A DNA stretch of 64,000 nucleotides from NCBI GenBank assembly GCA_003508835.1, contig PUFA01000164.1, positions 1,674,001-1,738,000 of the forward strand, given 5' to 3'. Positions 22,761 to 35,084 of this stretch are shown one piece after another. Numbering within the stretch: the stretch's first letter is position 1; each line of letters opens with the position of its first letter. This DNA is from Eonycteris spelaea (lineage: Eukaryota; Chordata; Mammalia; Chiroptera; Pteropodidae). The notes beneath the pieces were generated by a model. It worked only from the letters and a program-made list of their open reading frames with translations. It was not told the origin of the DNA and did no database searches. A program made the position numbers and the translations under genes.

Positions 22761-24257
22761 TAATTAGTAACATGTATATTTTTTCCACTGGTAATATTTT
22801 TTAAGAGTAGGAGCTGCATTTTTAGATATTTCATAGAACCTAACTACCTTTCATAAAATCAGTGTTAAAGATTACTTATTGATAGGATATGATTTTTAAG
22901 GAATTTCATCCTGATTCAGCCCATTGTTCTTTTTTCAGTTTATGATAGAAATTACTTCATGTTGTTATAAATGTAACTTTCAATATCTTCATATTTTCAA
23001 GAATAAGAATTGATTCCTGGAAAATATGATTAACTTGTATACATTATTGAGAGAATCTTGGTTCTCAGTATAAATTTGAATACAAAACTTAGATTATTAA
23101 TTCAAAAAGCTGAGAAGCAATTTACTCTAGTTGCTAGAGTTTTTAGAAAGACAAACTATACAAAGGCATAATGTCAATAATATAAAATATTTTTCAAAAT
23201 GAAGTTTGTTAGCTTTTTTTGTTGCTAAATATAAATATATAGGCAACATATCACTGAATAATTGACTGCAAATCATTTTTTCTGATTATATTATTTAATC
23301 TTAGATCCTTTTCTATTTTTATTTTATCTATTTTTTCTATTTTAGCCATCATTAAACAAACAAGCAAACAAATGTTGTAGTCCAGAACGTCCAAGTATTT
23401 ATTTTGAGCTCCATTCTCAAGGCTGAGTTAATCTTGCTGTTAGATATTTGAGTTGAAAGATTATTCTTTGTAATTTCAAAATCTACCTTAGAGCTGCCAT
23501 CCTGACCTCACCTCATGGTTTGGATGATTTCCTTTGACTGTTTTCTTACTGCCAATATCTCCCATTTGTCCATTGTAGATAAGAGCAATTGGGATTTTCG
23601 TTTGGATATTGGTGAAAAGGATCTGTCAGAAAGAATTTGAACAGTTCACCAACCCTGAAATGTAGTATTTCCTCCTCTTCTTAGTCCTCATTATCTGTTC
23701 TTCCCACATCCACACATTGGCATCTGTGGCCCAGTTCTGAAGTAGGCTGTTTTTGCTTCCTGTGAAGTTGTTAGATACAGGAATATCATCTACAATTCTA
23801 ATACTCCCAGCGTAATCTCTTCCACCAAGAACTCCTGAGAGCTAATTATTTAAGAAAAATATATAATTTCACATTTGTTATTTTCAACATTTTATCTTCT
23901 TCCTGATTTTATTTTTCTTCCTGGTTTTTGTCAAGAGTATGGCTCTAAATTATTAAGCTTCTGCTACAAGGAACTCTTTAAGATAAAGATCAAAGGCAAA
24001 TATGAAAAAGCACAACACTGAACTGTATCTTCAGCAGGGAACACAAAGTATTGTGACATGAACATCATGTACATGAAAATAATGAATTATATTTAAAATA
24101 AAAAGTAGAAAATCCTTCGTCAATGAAATACTGAACTTGCAAATTAGGTTCCTGAGTTGCCCATAGAGATTATGAACCACAGCAATGTGTTTTCAACATT
24201 TTTTACAAAATAAACAGAACTTTATTAAGCTGAAATATTCCTTAAAAAAATAAGGCC
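22761..24257. other. Unassigned stretch
   Basis: No repeat family recognised. 23380-23840 is less AT-rich than its surroundings and contains an exon-like segment on the reverse strand (23512-23622), treated as a weak candidate in the findings. Confidence 0.45.
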
Positions 24258-24332
24258 CAATTGCTTAGTCATCATTATTTGAAAGCCACCATTAATATCT
24301 AGGTTTGCTTTAGATAAAAGATGAATGCTACA
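24258..24332 (+). repeat. Left copy of a diverged 75-bp repeat pair
   Basis: Ungapped alignment with 25147-25221 gives about 55 identical bases of 75 by my count. Shared words include AATTGCTT, AAAGCC, CATTAAT and ATGAATGCT. Family not recognised. Confidence 0.75.
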
Positions 24333-25146
24333 TTTTAAAAAAATATATACTTTCTCAATTGAAAGGTTTTTAGGAACTCCAGAAGTTAAGGTTGATTCTA
24401 ACAGGACTTCAATGTTTCATTGTCCTCATGAAAGCCACAGCCTCAAGGAAAAGGGGTGGACATCCTATTACATTTTTAAACTCCAACATCATAAAAATTA
24501 TAAGAGACCAAAAGCAGATTTCCTTTAGATTCAAGAACTTGACATAAAGACACACTCAAGAATAAATGTAGTATATTTTATTTGCAAATATAAAATTATA
24601 AAAGGATGAAGTTTCATATACTAAATATATCAATGTTTTCTTGTTTTCTCGTGGTCTCTTTCAAAGGATTCATAAACTATAACAAGACTAAGTGGTCTCC
24701 CAAAATGAAGAACTTATATTGATTCATCTATGGAGAATTGAAAGCAACAACAATTTTAATTCAGGAAAAAAACTTAAATTTATAGCTATTATCAAATGTG
24801 AAGGATAATGTCACTGAGTTCCTCATGGGTTTTCTCCTTTACCTAATTAAATGCCAGTGAGATTTGGAGAACTATAATTCTTAAAATACAGTGGCTTTTT
24901 GTCTTGCTACATATCTTTGTTAGATTGAATTTTCTTTTGTATTTAAGTACTAATAGAATTGTTTAAATTATTATGGCTCAGGGATAGACTAATGAGATAT
25001 ATTTGCTTGGTTACTTTGAAATGTTCAGTAATAGAGCAAAAAAAAATCAGTTTTCAATCCAGAGTAAAATAAATATAACCTAATGTAGAATACAGTGAAA
25101 CTTAAATTTTTTATCCAAAGATTGCAAATAAAGAGAACAAAATTTA
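24333..25146. other. Unassigned stretch between the repeat copies
   Basis: Nothing recognised. Weak similarity between the copies may continue about 50 bp to the right of each. Confidence 0.45.
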
Positions 25147-25221
25147 AAATTGCTTTTTTGCTATTACTTAAAAGCCAACATTAATGTTTAAGTTTACCCT
25201 GGATAAAATATGAATGCTGGA
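25147..25221 (+). repeat. Right copy of the diverged 75-bp repeat pair
   Basis: Partner of 24258-24332 at an offset of 889 bases. Confidence 0.75.
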
Positions 25222-25284
25222 TTATTTGGGGAAACACAGTTTCCAAAGACCTCTTTAGGATATTCATGATGAAGTTTTATTTGC

Positions 25285-25308
25285 TCACACACACACACAC
25301 CACACACA
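25285..25308. repeat. Short interrupted (CA)n
   Basis: About twelve CA units with one CC interruption. Confidence 0.9.
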
Positions 25309-25859
25309 TGCACTTCTACAATAAAATGCAAAAATGTCCTGATGTAGTAGGTACCTAAATAATACCTAAATATATTTAATGATAAAAAAATTAACAAGGT
25401 ATATTATTTATCAGCCTATAAGTGTATGGCAGATACCTAACAAATAATAAACTTGGTGTCCTTAATATTTAAAATTCAGTGTTTTCAAAATTTGATTCCT
25501 GAGAAAGAATTTTATATACATAGGTTTAGGCTAATGCATTCTCTTCTGTGTCTCCTCTGTGTTATGAGCATTTGTTTGTTTAAATTTTGCCCAAATCCCC
25601 ATTTATGATACTCCAAATGTTTTTTTTTAACTCTGTTATTTTTTTTCCATTAAAGTTATGGATGATTACTAAGTAATACTGATATCTTTGGACCATAGCA
25701 GAATATCTATTTACATTCCTACTTGAATCAATTCAGATGTCTTTCTGCTAATTTTCACTTTAGTTGTTTCAGTCTCCCAAATGCTTAGCCTAATCCTGTG
25801 GAATAGGAGAACATATTCTAGTTGGCATTATGTCCTTAGTTTGCCACTATCTTCCTCAA
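25309..25859. other. Unassigned stretch
   Basis: Nothing recognised. Confidence 0.45.
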
Positions 25860-26475
25860 AATCATAGGAACACCATGGCTTTTAATCTTTCCTGACTTCT
25901 GAAGAACTGTTCTGTCACTCTTTGCTAAAATGTTCTCCTCCACCCACTGCCTCTCTGGCTTCTTTTGCTTTTAAAATTGCACATCTCGATTCAAATTAAA
26001 AACATCTTTGTTTGACTTAAAGACAGTTTGCAATGTGTTTCTCTCTTTTCTTTTTAATCTCAAACTTCTAGAAAGAATAATCTACATACTCAGACACCCT
26101 TTCCTTATGCCATCTTCTTGTTTATCTTTTCTAAGGTTAATGCTGTGCATGTAACTAAACCCAAATTGCTTTTCTTGCCAATTTTATTGTTTTTGTCTCA
26201 GGTTTTACTTTCTCAAGTTCTCTGATTTATGTGACAATATAGTCTCATGTTTCTCTTCCTACTCCTATGGAAAAAAAAACCTAGTTTTTATTTTCTTGAA
26301 TATTAAATGTAAATTGATATTTGGTATTCTCCAAAGGTTAATCTTTAGACCCATACCTTTTATAAATTTCCTCCCCTAGAGAATTCCGTCATTATCACTG
26401 AATTAATACAGTTCTTTTACTTCTTTTTCTATACTCTCAGTGTTTCATCTGTCAAAATTACCATTATTTGTGATG
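25860..26475 (+). mobile_element. LINE-2 internal (RT-region) fragment, forward
   Basis: L2 ORF landmarks in order: AACTTCTAGAAAGAATAATC, ACACCCTTTCCTTATGCCAT, TTTGTCTCAGGTTTTACTTT, GTATTCTCCAAAGGTTAATC and TAAATTTCCTCCCCTAGAGA. The last two correspond to the FGVPQGSVLGP-type RT segment and what follows it. All frames are broken. Confidence 0.65.
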
Positions 26476-26519
26476 TAATTGTTTAATTGGCAAACCTGGG
26501 ATTATCAAGTTAAAAAAAA

Positions 26520-27620
26520 TCTGTGTAGAACAATGAAATAATTCAGCGAAATGCGCTAATAAGAATGATGGGCCATTTATAATAGTGGCAACAGATTTTT
26601 TGAAAGAAATATAAAGTTAAATTCTACTTTACCTCTATATCAAAATATATTTCAGATTAATCAAAAATTTGAATGTAAAAATGAACCCAAGATTTCTGAA
26701 AGCATATCTGGCTAAATTTATTTGTAATTTTAGTGATGAAAAACTAAATTGGAAAAATTATATATATGACAAATAAAGCACTAATTACCTTATAAGGAGT
26801 TTACAAGGGGTTATAAAAATCAATGTTATACAAATCAATAAAAAATTACAAAGGTGCAAAGTATATAATAGGCAATACACTGAAAGAAATAGAAATATAT
26901 ACATATAACAAATGTTCAATCTCAATTATAACTAAAGAGACAAGATACTTGATATTATCAATGATTAGTTATACTTGGTTCTGGCAAATGTATGTATACG
27001 CAACAGGGAACATTTCTGTGGGTCTGTGGTAGTGTAAACCACTATGACAATTTTGAGGAGTAATTTAAGTATTTCTATAAAAAACTTAAAAGTACATCAT
27101 TTTGATACTACAGTATCCCTATTAGCATTTAACTATAAATATATATGTATACATATATAAAGATACATCTATAAAAGTTGCAACAGCAAAAGGTACCATA
27201 AATTTTCATCATAAAAGCATCAGTCAAATTAAACCATTATATCTATATAATAATTTTTAATCTTGATACAGTACCATATTTTCTAATATAGAAAACATTC
27301 TAAAATATATTATTAAATAACACTAATAATAAAAAAACAAGATATAAGATCACATGTGTTAATCTGAGTCACATAAAATTGCCAGTCGACAATTAGTTAA
27401 TTTTACCTGGTTCAAACTGATATACTTCTATGCATAAAACATCTAAGATAACACAAGAAATTCTTAAAGTGGCTCTGGTTGGAAGAGAAAATGGGTTCAG
27501 GTTTGGGATAGAGAGGGTTTACTTATGTTAAATTTCCTAGTTATGTGGACTTTTAACTTTCATTTTAACAAATCAATATGGATTGTCTGGATGATGGTCT
27601 AATGAATAATTTTTTGTTTC
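26520..27620 (+). mobile_element. Old LINE-1 (L1ME-like), ORF2 C-terminus and 3' UTR, forward
   Basis: Order of L1 landmarks: TCAAAAATTTGAATGTAAAA, AAGGAGTTTACAAGGGGTTA, ATAATAGGCAATACACTGAA, CAAATGTTCAATCTCAATTA, CAACAGGGAACATTTCTGTG, then 3' UTR-like ACTTCTATGCATAAAACATC and AGTGGCTCTGGTTGGAAGAG. It is strongly diverged. Confidence 0.78.
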
Positions 27621-28446
27621 CTTCTATGATTTTGTGTGTAGATGTTTAAAGTGTTAAACATTATTTCAAAAGTAATTTTCATTACTGGAAAATTGCCCCA
27701 GCCATTGGAATTACAGACTATATATTCTGTAGAATATTCACTTTGAATACTGACTTTTCTAAAAACAGATTTGTTAGCAAGCTTTATTAATGTATTTAAA
27801 TATCATTTTATTGTCATTAAATATATTTAAGAAGTGCATATGTAAACGGTTACCTTTAAAATAAATATTTTCTAGCTAGTTTATTTTTAAGATCTTTAGT
27901 TATCTGATTATCTGATTTACTGGGAAAAATAACTATTAAAAAGTATGTGTTGACATACCTTAAAGATTAATTTGAATTGACATACTGGTATAAAGGAATT
28001 TTCTTATGCATGATGCTTTTAGGGGGATAAACACTAATCCTTAATATAGAGAGACTGAATTATTCATATTAGGGAAGTCTCACTGCACATCATGAACTTA
28101 TCTGACTATTTGGTTAGCCAGAGACTCAATTATAAATACTTGAAAGTTAAACCATTATCTCTACTTAACACGAATCTATCATTGGTTTGTTTTTTTTAAT
28201 TGACCATTTGTATCAGAATCAATAAAAATCAATAATTTTCTATGCTTTAACTAAAGATAAATTAGCTATGGTAACAGTCTGCCTAAAGAAACAATATTTT
28301 TATAAATGTATTTTCATTGGTAGTTAGCCAGCCATTCTTTTACTTAGAGTTTTACATAACAAGTATATTATATAGAAGAGAGCTTACTAACCTTTGACAT
28401 TTCCCATTCTTGCTAGGAAGAGGTTCTATACCAGATGGATCCCATC
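27621..28446. other. Unassigned stretch
   Basis: AT-rich; nothing recognised. Confidence 0.45.
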
Positions 28447-28837
28447 TGTTATGGACTGAATTGTGTCCTCTGACGTTCAGATGTAGAAACTTCAACCTTG
28501 AGTGTGACTGTATTTGGAGATAGAGTCTTTAAGGAGGTAATCAAGCTTAAATGAAGTCAAAAGGATGGGGTCGTAATTTGATGGGACTGGTGTACTGATA
28601 AGAATTGAAAAACACCTGAGATCTCTCTGTTCCCAAATGCACAGAGGAAGGGCTGTGTGAGGACACAATGAGAAGGCAGCTGTCTGCAAGCCAGAAAGAG
28701 ATATCTCAGCAGAAACCAATCCTCTGGCACCTTAATCTTGAACTCCAATATCCTCAGAATTGTGAAAAATAAATGTCTGTTGTTTAAACCAACCAGTATG
28801 TATTATTTTGTTATGGCAGATTGAGCAGACTGAGACA
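28447..28837 (+). mobile_element. MLT1A-type solo LTR (ERVL-MaLR), forward
   Basis: A complete-looking LTR of 391 bp runs from TGTTATGGACTGAATTGTGT to ...AGCAGACTGAGACA. Internal landmarks are GTGACTGTATTTGGAGATAG, GTCTTTAAGGAGGTAATCAA, GTCTGCAAGCCAGAAAGAGA (one gap), GAAAAATAAATGTCTGTTGT (AATAAA signal) and TTTTGTTATGGCAGATTGAG. No internal retroviral region adjoins, so it is a solo LTR. No clear 5-bp target duplication remains. Short reverse open frames across it are accidental. Confidence 0.92.
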
Positions 28838-29874
28838 ATTTTTGTTTTATAGTGAATTAGTCATAGATATGGTTAATTAAAATAGCATAATTTTTACAAC
28901 TTTATCTTTGATTTTAGAATTTTTTTGAGAGTTTTTAGTAGAGAAGTTGGGCCTATAAGAGTTCATTATTTTTAAAGAACTAGTAAATCCTCACTTCAGA
29001 ACTGATTAGACCCAAAGTCACCTAATAATCAATTGTTTCTTAAAACACAAACTAGAGTGCAGGTTAGGCCTAAAATAGAGCCTGAAATATGGTCTATTCC
29101 AGGTCATCATTGTCTCAGATAATGTGGCAAGGACTAAAGATGATTTGAGAGTTCCATTCTGCTCTATGCTGATAACATAAAAACTGACAATTGTTTTTTT
29201 TTTAACTCTGAAAGTTGCATTGAATCTGCATGCAGGAGCCCAAAATAGTCTTGCCTGTCATGTGTTCCTAAGAGTCCAGTACTTTGTCAGCTATTCATAC
29301 TTAAAGCACCTACTCATCACTCTTATTTATACCCGAGGCACTATCATCTCCTTTCTATGCCCAAGAGTATCCAATATTTTGCCAAGCTTACTTTCTGTAC
29401 TTTTATTATAATTAACTTTTGGAAAAAGAAGAACCCAATATATAAAAAGAATACAGCAATTGTGTGTATGCATATACAGTATATATTAAGTATCCTTATG
29501 TTTCTTAACCAATAGAAAAATTTCCAGGGAAGTTGTTTTTACATTACAATAATTTGATCATCATTTTTGCTTAAAATAATTAAGTGATTAACACATTTTC
29601 CTACACATGGGAAATAGAACATACATCATGTGGAATCTTCACGGGGCCATAGTATTCTCAAACAAAACATTAGCAATTTGAAGGATTATTTTAGTTTCTT
29701 GAAGAAATGTAATTTTGAAATGTGTCTAATGTTATCTAGGGCATGGATTATTCAGAGTATCTCAAAAGCAACAATAAAGGTTGATATAAGTGGGATGTAT
29801 AAAAATTGAGACAAATTCCGTGCACTTTGTTTCTGTCTCTACCGAAATTCTTTGCAGAGTTTGGTAATTGATTT
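28838..29874. other. Unassigned stretch
   Basis: No repeat family or gene recognised. Confidence 0.45.
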
Positions 29875-30660
29875 CAAAATTCTTTTATCAGTCTTCATTT
29901 TATGTCTTTCGGTTTTTTACATCATTGTATTTTTTTCCCATTTTTGTCTTGAAACTCTCTTCCCTCTTGTTATGCATGATAGTGCTGCCCCTGATGCCTC
30001 TTGGACTTTTCTGTCAATGTTTTTTTCTGTTTGTTTTTTTTTTTCACAGCTTCTATTCTTTATCACCTACATTTGTCATAGGAAAACCTCTGCTTATCTT
30101 TTGCTTCTCTTGTATTTATTTTCCCTATCTTTCATGCACATTCATGGCCTCAACTTTCTTGCCTATCAAATCGATTTTCTGGCTTCTGAAACTCTTTTAG
30201 ATTCTAGGTCTTTCACCTCTCTCCCCAGAAATTCTTTCAGCACATCAAACTCAGTGAGGGCAAAATTAGAGCATTTCTATCTCTCCCACATCTGTCAGAG
30301 CTCCTTTCTTCTCTATTTTATTAAAAGCACCACCAAGTGAGAGGCCCACTTAGACACAATACCAAACACTTTGAGTGAATCCGCTTTTCCCTTGTTTCCC
30401 AAGCAAAATCACCTATAAAACTTGCTGAATTTACTCCTAATTTTCAGATATACCCTACTTCTCCATTTTATTTCTTTGGTTTAGGACTTATTAATTCTCA
30501 CTTGAAATATTGTTACAGCTTCTTAACTAATATTTTCACTTCCATTCTCTTTCCTTCATTAGCCTCTCATATTTAACATTATCTTGATTAAAAACATCAT
30601 GCTATATTTTTCTGATGCAATCTTAGAATCTATAAACTGATAAATTATCTTTGTTCTTTC
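29875..30660 (+). mobile_element. LINE-2 ORF2 C-terminal half, forward
   Basis: TTGAAACTCTCTTCCCTCTT, CATGCACATTCATGGCCTCA, AGCACATCAAACTCAGTGAG, CACTTGAAATATTGTTACAG and TTCTTAACTAATATTTTCAC follow the L2 reverse-transcriptase to C-terminus order. The 162-codon frame at 29852-30340 lies here. It is hydrophobic and low in complexity and does not read as a protein. Confidence 0.74.
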
Positions 30661-30807
30661 TCAACACTTGAAATTCTCTTTCAAGGAGGAAGTACACATT
30701 ATGCAATGTTAGAAAACTTGAAACATATCAATATTTTTATACAGACTGCAACAAAATAACAAATATGAGAACTGTCCTTTAAAATATGAAAAATATGTAT
30801 AACTTTT

Positions 30808-30925
30808 ATTCAGTACTTATTCAGTGCCACAGATATATCCAATGTTACGAGCCAGATGGGTTCTATTGCTATCCCCATTTATACCTGAATAAATTTAAGC
30901 TGGAAGAAGTTATGACCTTATCGCT
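30808..30925 (-). mobile_element. Possible MIR fragment, reverse
   Basis: TATTCAGTGCCACAGATATA, TTGCTATCCCCATTTATACC and TGAATAAATTTAAGCTGG fit a worn reverse MIR. Confidence 0.42.
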
Positions 30926-31421
30926 CTAGTTTTAGTAAGCTCTGAAAGAATGATTGTAAACAAATCACTGTAATTTCAAGGCCCTGAGCCATCTTGTATT
31001 TTTTAATCATGTGACTAAATAGATCTCCATTGGAGGAATTGAGATGATATTTTGAAAAAGATCGTACAGGAGAAAGATTATTAGGAAGGATTAGAAGTTC
31101 AGATTGAGATTCACTAAGTTTATGAATAAATGTGTTTTATAGTTATTAGGAAAAAACTGTCAATAAAAACAGATACTATATTATTACACTTATAATATAA
31201 TCATTTAATTTGTCATAAAATAAAACCTCTAGATACTGAGAAAAGCTAAAACAATTAAATATGGACTACAACAAACTGTGAAATGATAATGTGCTCAATG
31301 TAAACAATGAAGAAGTAAGAAGAGTTGAGAAATTAAACACTGAGCTACAGTCAACATGAATGGCAGGTGCTGCTCCCTAGAGGTATAAAAATTCCTGGAG
31401 AAATAAAACATCTAGTAGATC
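30926..31421. other. Unassigned stretch
   Basis: Nothing recognised. Confidence 0.45.
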
Positions 31422-32185
31422 CTCATAAAAATATGCTCAATATGACTAATTATTAGGGAAATATAAATAAAAAACATAATGACATACCTATTACAATGGT
31501 TACAATATAAAAAAAAAACAGGAAAGAACAAGCGTTGGCAAGGATGTTGAGAAATTACAACTATGGTGCACAGTTAGTGGGGATGTAAATGATGCAGCTG
31601 CTGTGGAAAACGGTATGGTAATTCCTCAAAAATTTTTTTAAAAAAGCAACAAACAGAATTACAGTATGATCCAAAATTTCACTTTGGGGTATATACTTAA
31701 AATATTGAAAGAGGGTCTCAAATAGATACTTGACACCATGTTCATAGCAGCATTATTGACAATAACTAAGAGGGGAAAGCAACGCAAATGTCCAACAGAT
31801 AAACAGATATACAAAATGTGACACACACACAATGGGTTATTAGTTAGCCTTGAAAATGAAGGAAATTCTGATACATGGATAAACCTTGAGGATGTTATGT
31901 TAAATGAGATAAGCCAGTCACAAAAATACAAATACAAAATGATTTCACTTAATTTTTGAGGTACCAGGAGAAGTCAAATTCATAGAGAGAGAAAGTAGAA
32001 TGATAGTTGCTAGGGGTTGGGGATCGGTGGAATTGGGAGTTATTATTTAATAGGCATAGAGTTTTTGTTTTGTAAGATGAAAGGGTTTTGGAGATAGATG
32101 CTGGTGATGGTTGCATAACAATATGAATGTACTTAATATCACCAAACTGTACACTTAAAAATCATTAAAAAATATGAATTTTTTT
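31422..32185 (+). mobile_element. LINE-1, 5'-truncated, ORF2 C-terminus and 3' UTR, forward
   Basis: Collinear L1 landmarks: AATATGCTCAATATGACTAA, GCGTTGGCAAGGATGTTGAG, GCTGTGGAAAACGGTATGGT, TTCATAGCAGCATTATTGAC, ATAGTTGCTAGGGGTTGGGG, CACCAAACTGTACACTTAAA and ATCATTAAAAAATATGAATT. Reverse-strand frames here are spurious. Confidence 0.92.
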
Positions 32186-33739
32186 CTCTTCGAAAATGTA
32201 ATCATTACATGAATTGATATCTTTTGTTAACATAGTGTTTCCAAAATGAAGGTATTCAAAATTGTCAGCCTTAAAACATTTATTAGACTGACATATCAGA
32301 TTCATTCCTTATGGGTCAGTTTTATGTTACTCACTTGTCAAATCAACCAAGGCAGTTTGTCTGTGTAGACCTATACCTAAATGGTGAGTCAAAAACTAGA
32401 ATATATTTAATTTCACTATAGAACAACAACAAAAAATTGGATGCACTAGCATATGACTTTTGGTAAATTTTTTTTCAACTTTAATCAAGCAAAATGGTAA
32501 TTTTAAAGTTAAACAAATATTATGTACTTATGCATAAATAAACTTCTCTAACCCCTTTTATAACTAACTGTAAACATACTTATAAAAAATTCTTGTAAAA
32601 TTCTCATAAGAAATAATCATAGGCCCCTCATGTGATCCAGTCTCTTTTCCTGAGTTCCTTTAAAGTATAGTTGTGTGGGAGTATCAAGATATGTATGTAC
32701 TTTTGGGAAAAAAATGACTGTTATATGTAAAGACAGAAAATTGGAGATACTTTACTTATCTTCCTATTCCTTTCCAGGAACACTATATTTGATGGCTCAT
32801 CACTTCTGAGAGACCCAGGGGTAAAAGCACCAGACACTTTAAAAGAGCTGTGGTATATTCTCCAGGCACCAAAAGGATTTATGACATGCAAATTTCCATT
32901 AGTGCTAATGGGAGTTATTATAGGTGATTCATAGTTTAAAGATAATGAACTAAAAGTTGGTTTCATTTTATCCACTTTATCTCCTTTTGTTTTGCAAAAT
33001 TCATAGGAAGAGATGAAGAATAAACATCAACAATTCAAATATTTAAAAAAATAACTATGTGAAATGGTGCTCTTTATGGTTGATCAATTTCAAATGTTAA
33101 TTTTTAATTCTCAACAATATGCCCCTGGCACTCTTTTCTCACTTCTCAGTGTGTAGTCAGTCAGTGAAGATCAATTTTAATATTAGATTATGTTCTGCTA
33201 TTATTAATCATATGGAAAAGCCACACAAAAAGGGGTTTTTTTTGGTGGTGGTTGTTACCTGAATTTCAAGTATAATTAAAAGCAGATTATCTTCTAGCAA
33301 TCATATTATTTATTGGGAAACTTTAAGGTACTGAACTAGATTGAGATAAAAGCTTTCATCTCTTTGAGAAGCATATGGTTTGGTAAAAAACAATGTAATT
33401 TGATATATGAACACAGCTTTCCCCACTCCCCTCCCCCAATATTGCCTCATATCTTATGTCCTTCCTCCTTTAAGTCATATAGGACCTCTAAGATTTATCT
33501 TAATGCTGATATTCTCTGGTTTTATGAAGCTATAGCTCTGAAAAGTGATGTTGAAATGCTAGAAAATCTATTAGATATAGATTTATATGTAAGGCCAATT
33601 TAAACAGCTCTCCTTTGGGTTATGTTTACTGATCTTGAAAACTCATTTCCATTCTACTTTGTTTTTAATTTTTTTTCTCACATTCTTCTGTTTTTTTTAT
33701 TATATCAGCTCACGGAATGAAACTCATCCGCATTTCATT
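32186..33739. other. Unassigned stretch
   Basis: No gene or repeat family recognised. Frames at 32721-32975 and 33364-33603 are short and show no domain. Confidence 0.45.
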
Positions 33740-34215
33740 GTGTTAAAAAACAAAATTCAACCGAGTAAATTTGAAGGTCTAATTGGCTTTATTAAGTTAT
33801 TCATGAATCAGGCAGCATCCCATCTAGCAACCTGAAGGGAGCTCCCAGGAGTTTGTAGAAAATGGAAGGTTTTTATAGGAAGAAAGGTGGGACAAGGGAG
33901 CTATTAACAAAAGAATAGAACGAATTATTTTTAGACCAGGACATCTTCTTTTGGTGGAGGGTGGACTTCAAAAGTTTTTGTCATGCAGATTGCTCTTCTT
34001 TCTGTGGGGTAGAAGGGATTAGAGAAGGCATGGGACAGATTACCTCATTGGTGTTGACCAGAAAATTCCAGACTGGTTGATTAAGATTATATTTCTGAGA
34101 GGGGTCACAACAGCAATTAGATCAGGTATTAATTCTAGGTTTGGTATCATGGGCTTCGGCACAAGTGACACCATTTTGTGATTTTCTGTTTAACAACTGT
34201 TTCAGTGATTACTTC
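33740..34215 (-). mobile_element. ERV-type LTR, reverse
   Basis: On the reverse strand the element ends ...TTGTTTTTTAACA at 33740, about 50 bp after an AATAAA signal (33788-33793, read as TTTATT forward). Forward landmarks are AAATTTGAAGGTCTAATTGG, ATGAATCAGGCAGCATCCCA, GGTTTTTATAGGAAGAAAGG and GGGGTCACAACAGCAATTAG. The layout (TG...CA ends, signal near the 3' edge) supports an LTR. The family is not named and the right edge is approximate. Confidence 0.65.
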
Positions 34216-34849
34216 AATCTCAGGAGTAAACAAATCAATCTCTAGAATTTTTGCTCAGATAATGGTATAATTCCAGATTTATAGATTTGTTGAGGGGCTT
34301 ACATGTGGATTTTGTCTATGTGTAAATGAGCAGAGAAGCTTTACAGAAAACCAACCATTCTCACAGATAGCAACTCCCAACATTTCATAATAAAATCTGA
34401 AGTAATGGTTCAAAATGCATGCTGATCTTGATGACACATGCAAAGATAAGTAAAATCAATCTTAGCACTACAGGTGCAGGGTGCCGTTTCAGATCAGTAG
34501 CTGTTATAACAAGCAGACTTGGCTTTTTGCAAATATTCTGCTCTGAGCTCAGTGTTTGTGATTTAACTGTGTGCTTTCAAGAGATGTTCATAGAAAGTCA
34601 AAAAAGAACTTTAGAGATAAACAAAAAAAAGAAATAATATGTGTTCAATCAAAAAAGTTAAACTTGGTTTTTGTGTATGACGATGAAAACACCCAGTAGG
34701 GATTAAAATATAGTCTTGATTTTAGCTTGAATACGCCAGATGTTCTTAAAAGTTTCATCAGTATTATATTTGTATCTTGATAGTGACTGAGACAAAGTTC
34801 TTATTAGAAATAAAATGATGCAGGTTAAGAATATTTCTGAATATTTTGT
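34216..34849. other. Unassigned stretch
   Basis: Nothing recognised; it may include unaligned retroviral or unique DNA. Confidence 0.4.
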
Positions 34850-34945
34850 ATTTTCCAGTTACTGTACTGGACATATAAAAATGAATGACAGAGTGCCTAT
34901 CCTTGAAGAGTTTGTGGTTAAGAATGAAGTAGAATACAAATATAA
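34850..34945 (-). mobile_element. LINE-2 3' end fragment, reverse
   Basis: ACTGTACTGGACATATAAAA, ATGACAGAGTGCCTATCCTT and GAAGAGTTTGTGGTTAAG match the reverse L2 terminus pattern. Confidence 0.45.
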
Positions 34946-34997
34946 CCACTGTATGTGTATATGTATGCATGCATGTATGTGCATATCCATGTATAAA
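34946..34997. repeat. Degenerate (TGTA)n/(TGCA)n tract
   Basis: TGTGTATATGTATGCATGCA-type words over about 50 bp. Confidence 0.8.
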
Positions 34998-35084
34998 ATA
35001 AAGCAGAGTATGAGTAATACCAAAGTAGAAACCTTGAAAAAAGGGGAAGTAGGGAGTCAAATGGGATGGCATACATTGAACTAT

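Noticed and set aside
29852..30340. 162-codon forward open frame, the longest in the window
   Set aside because: Hydrophobic, low-complexity translation lying in a LINE-2 fragment. No start context or domain; explained by T-rich composition.
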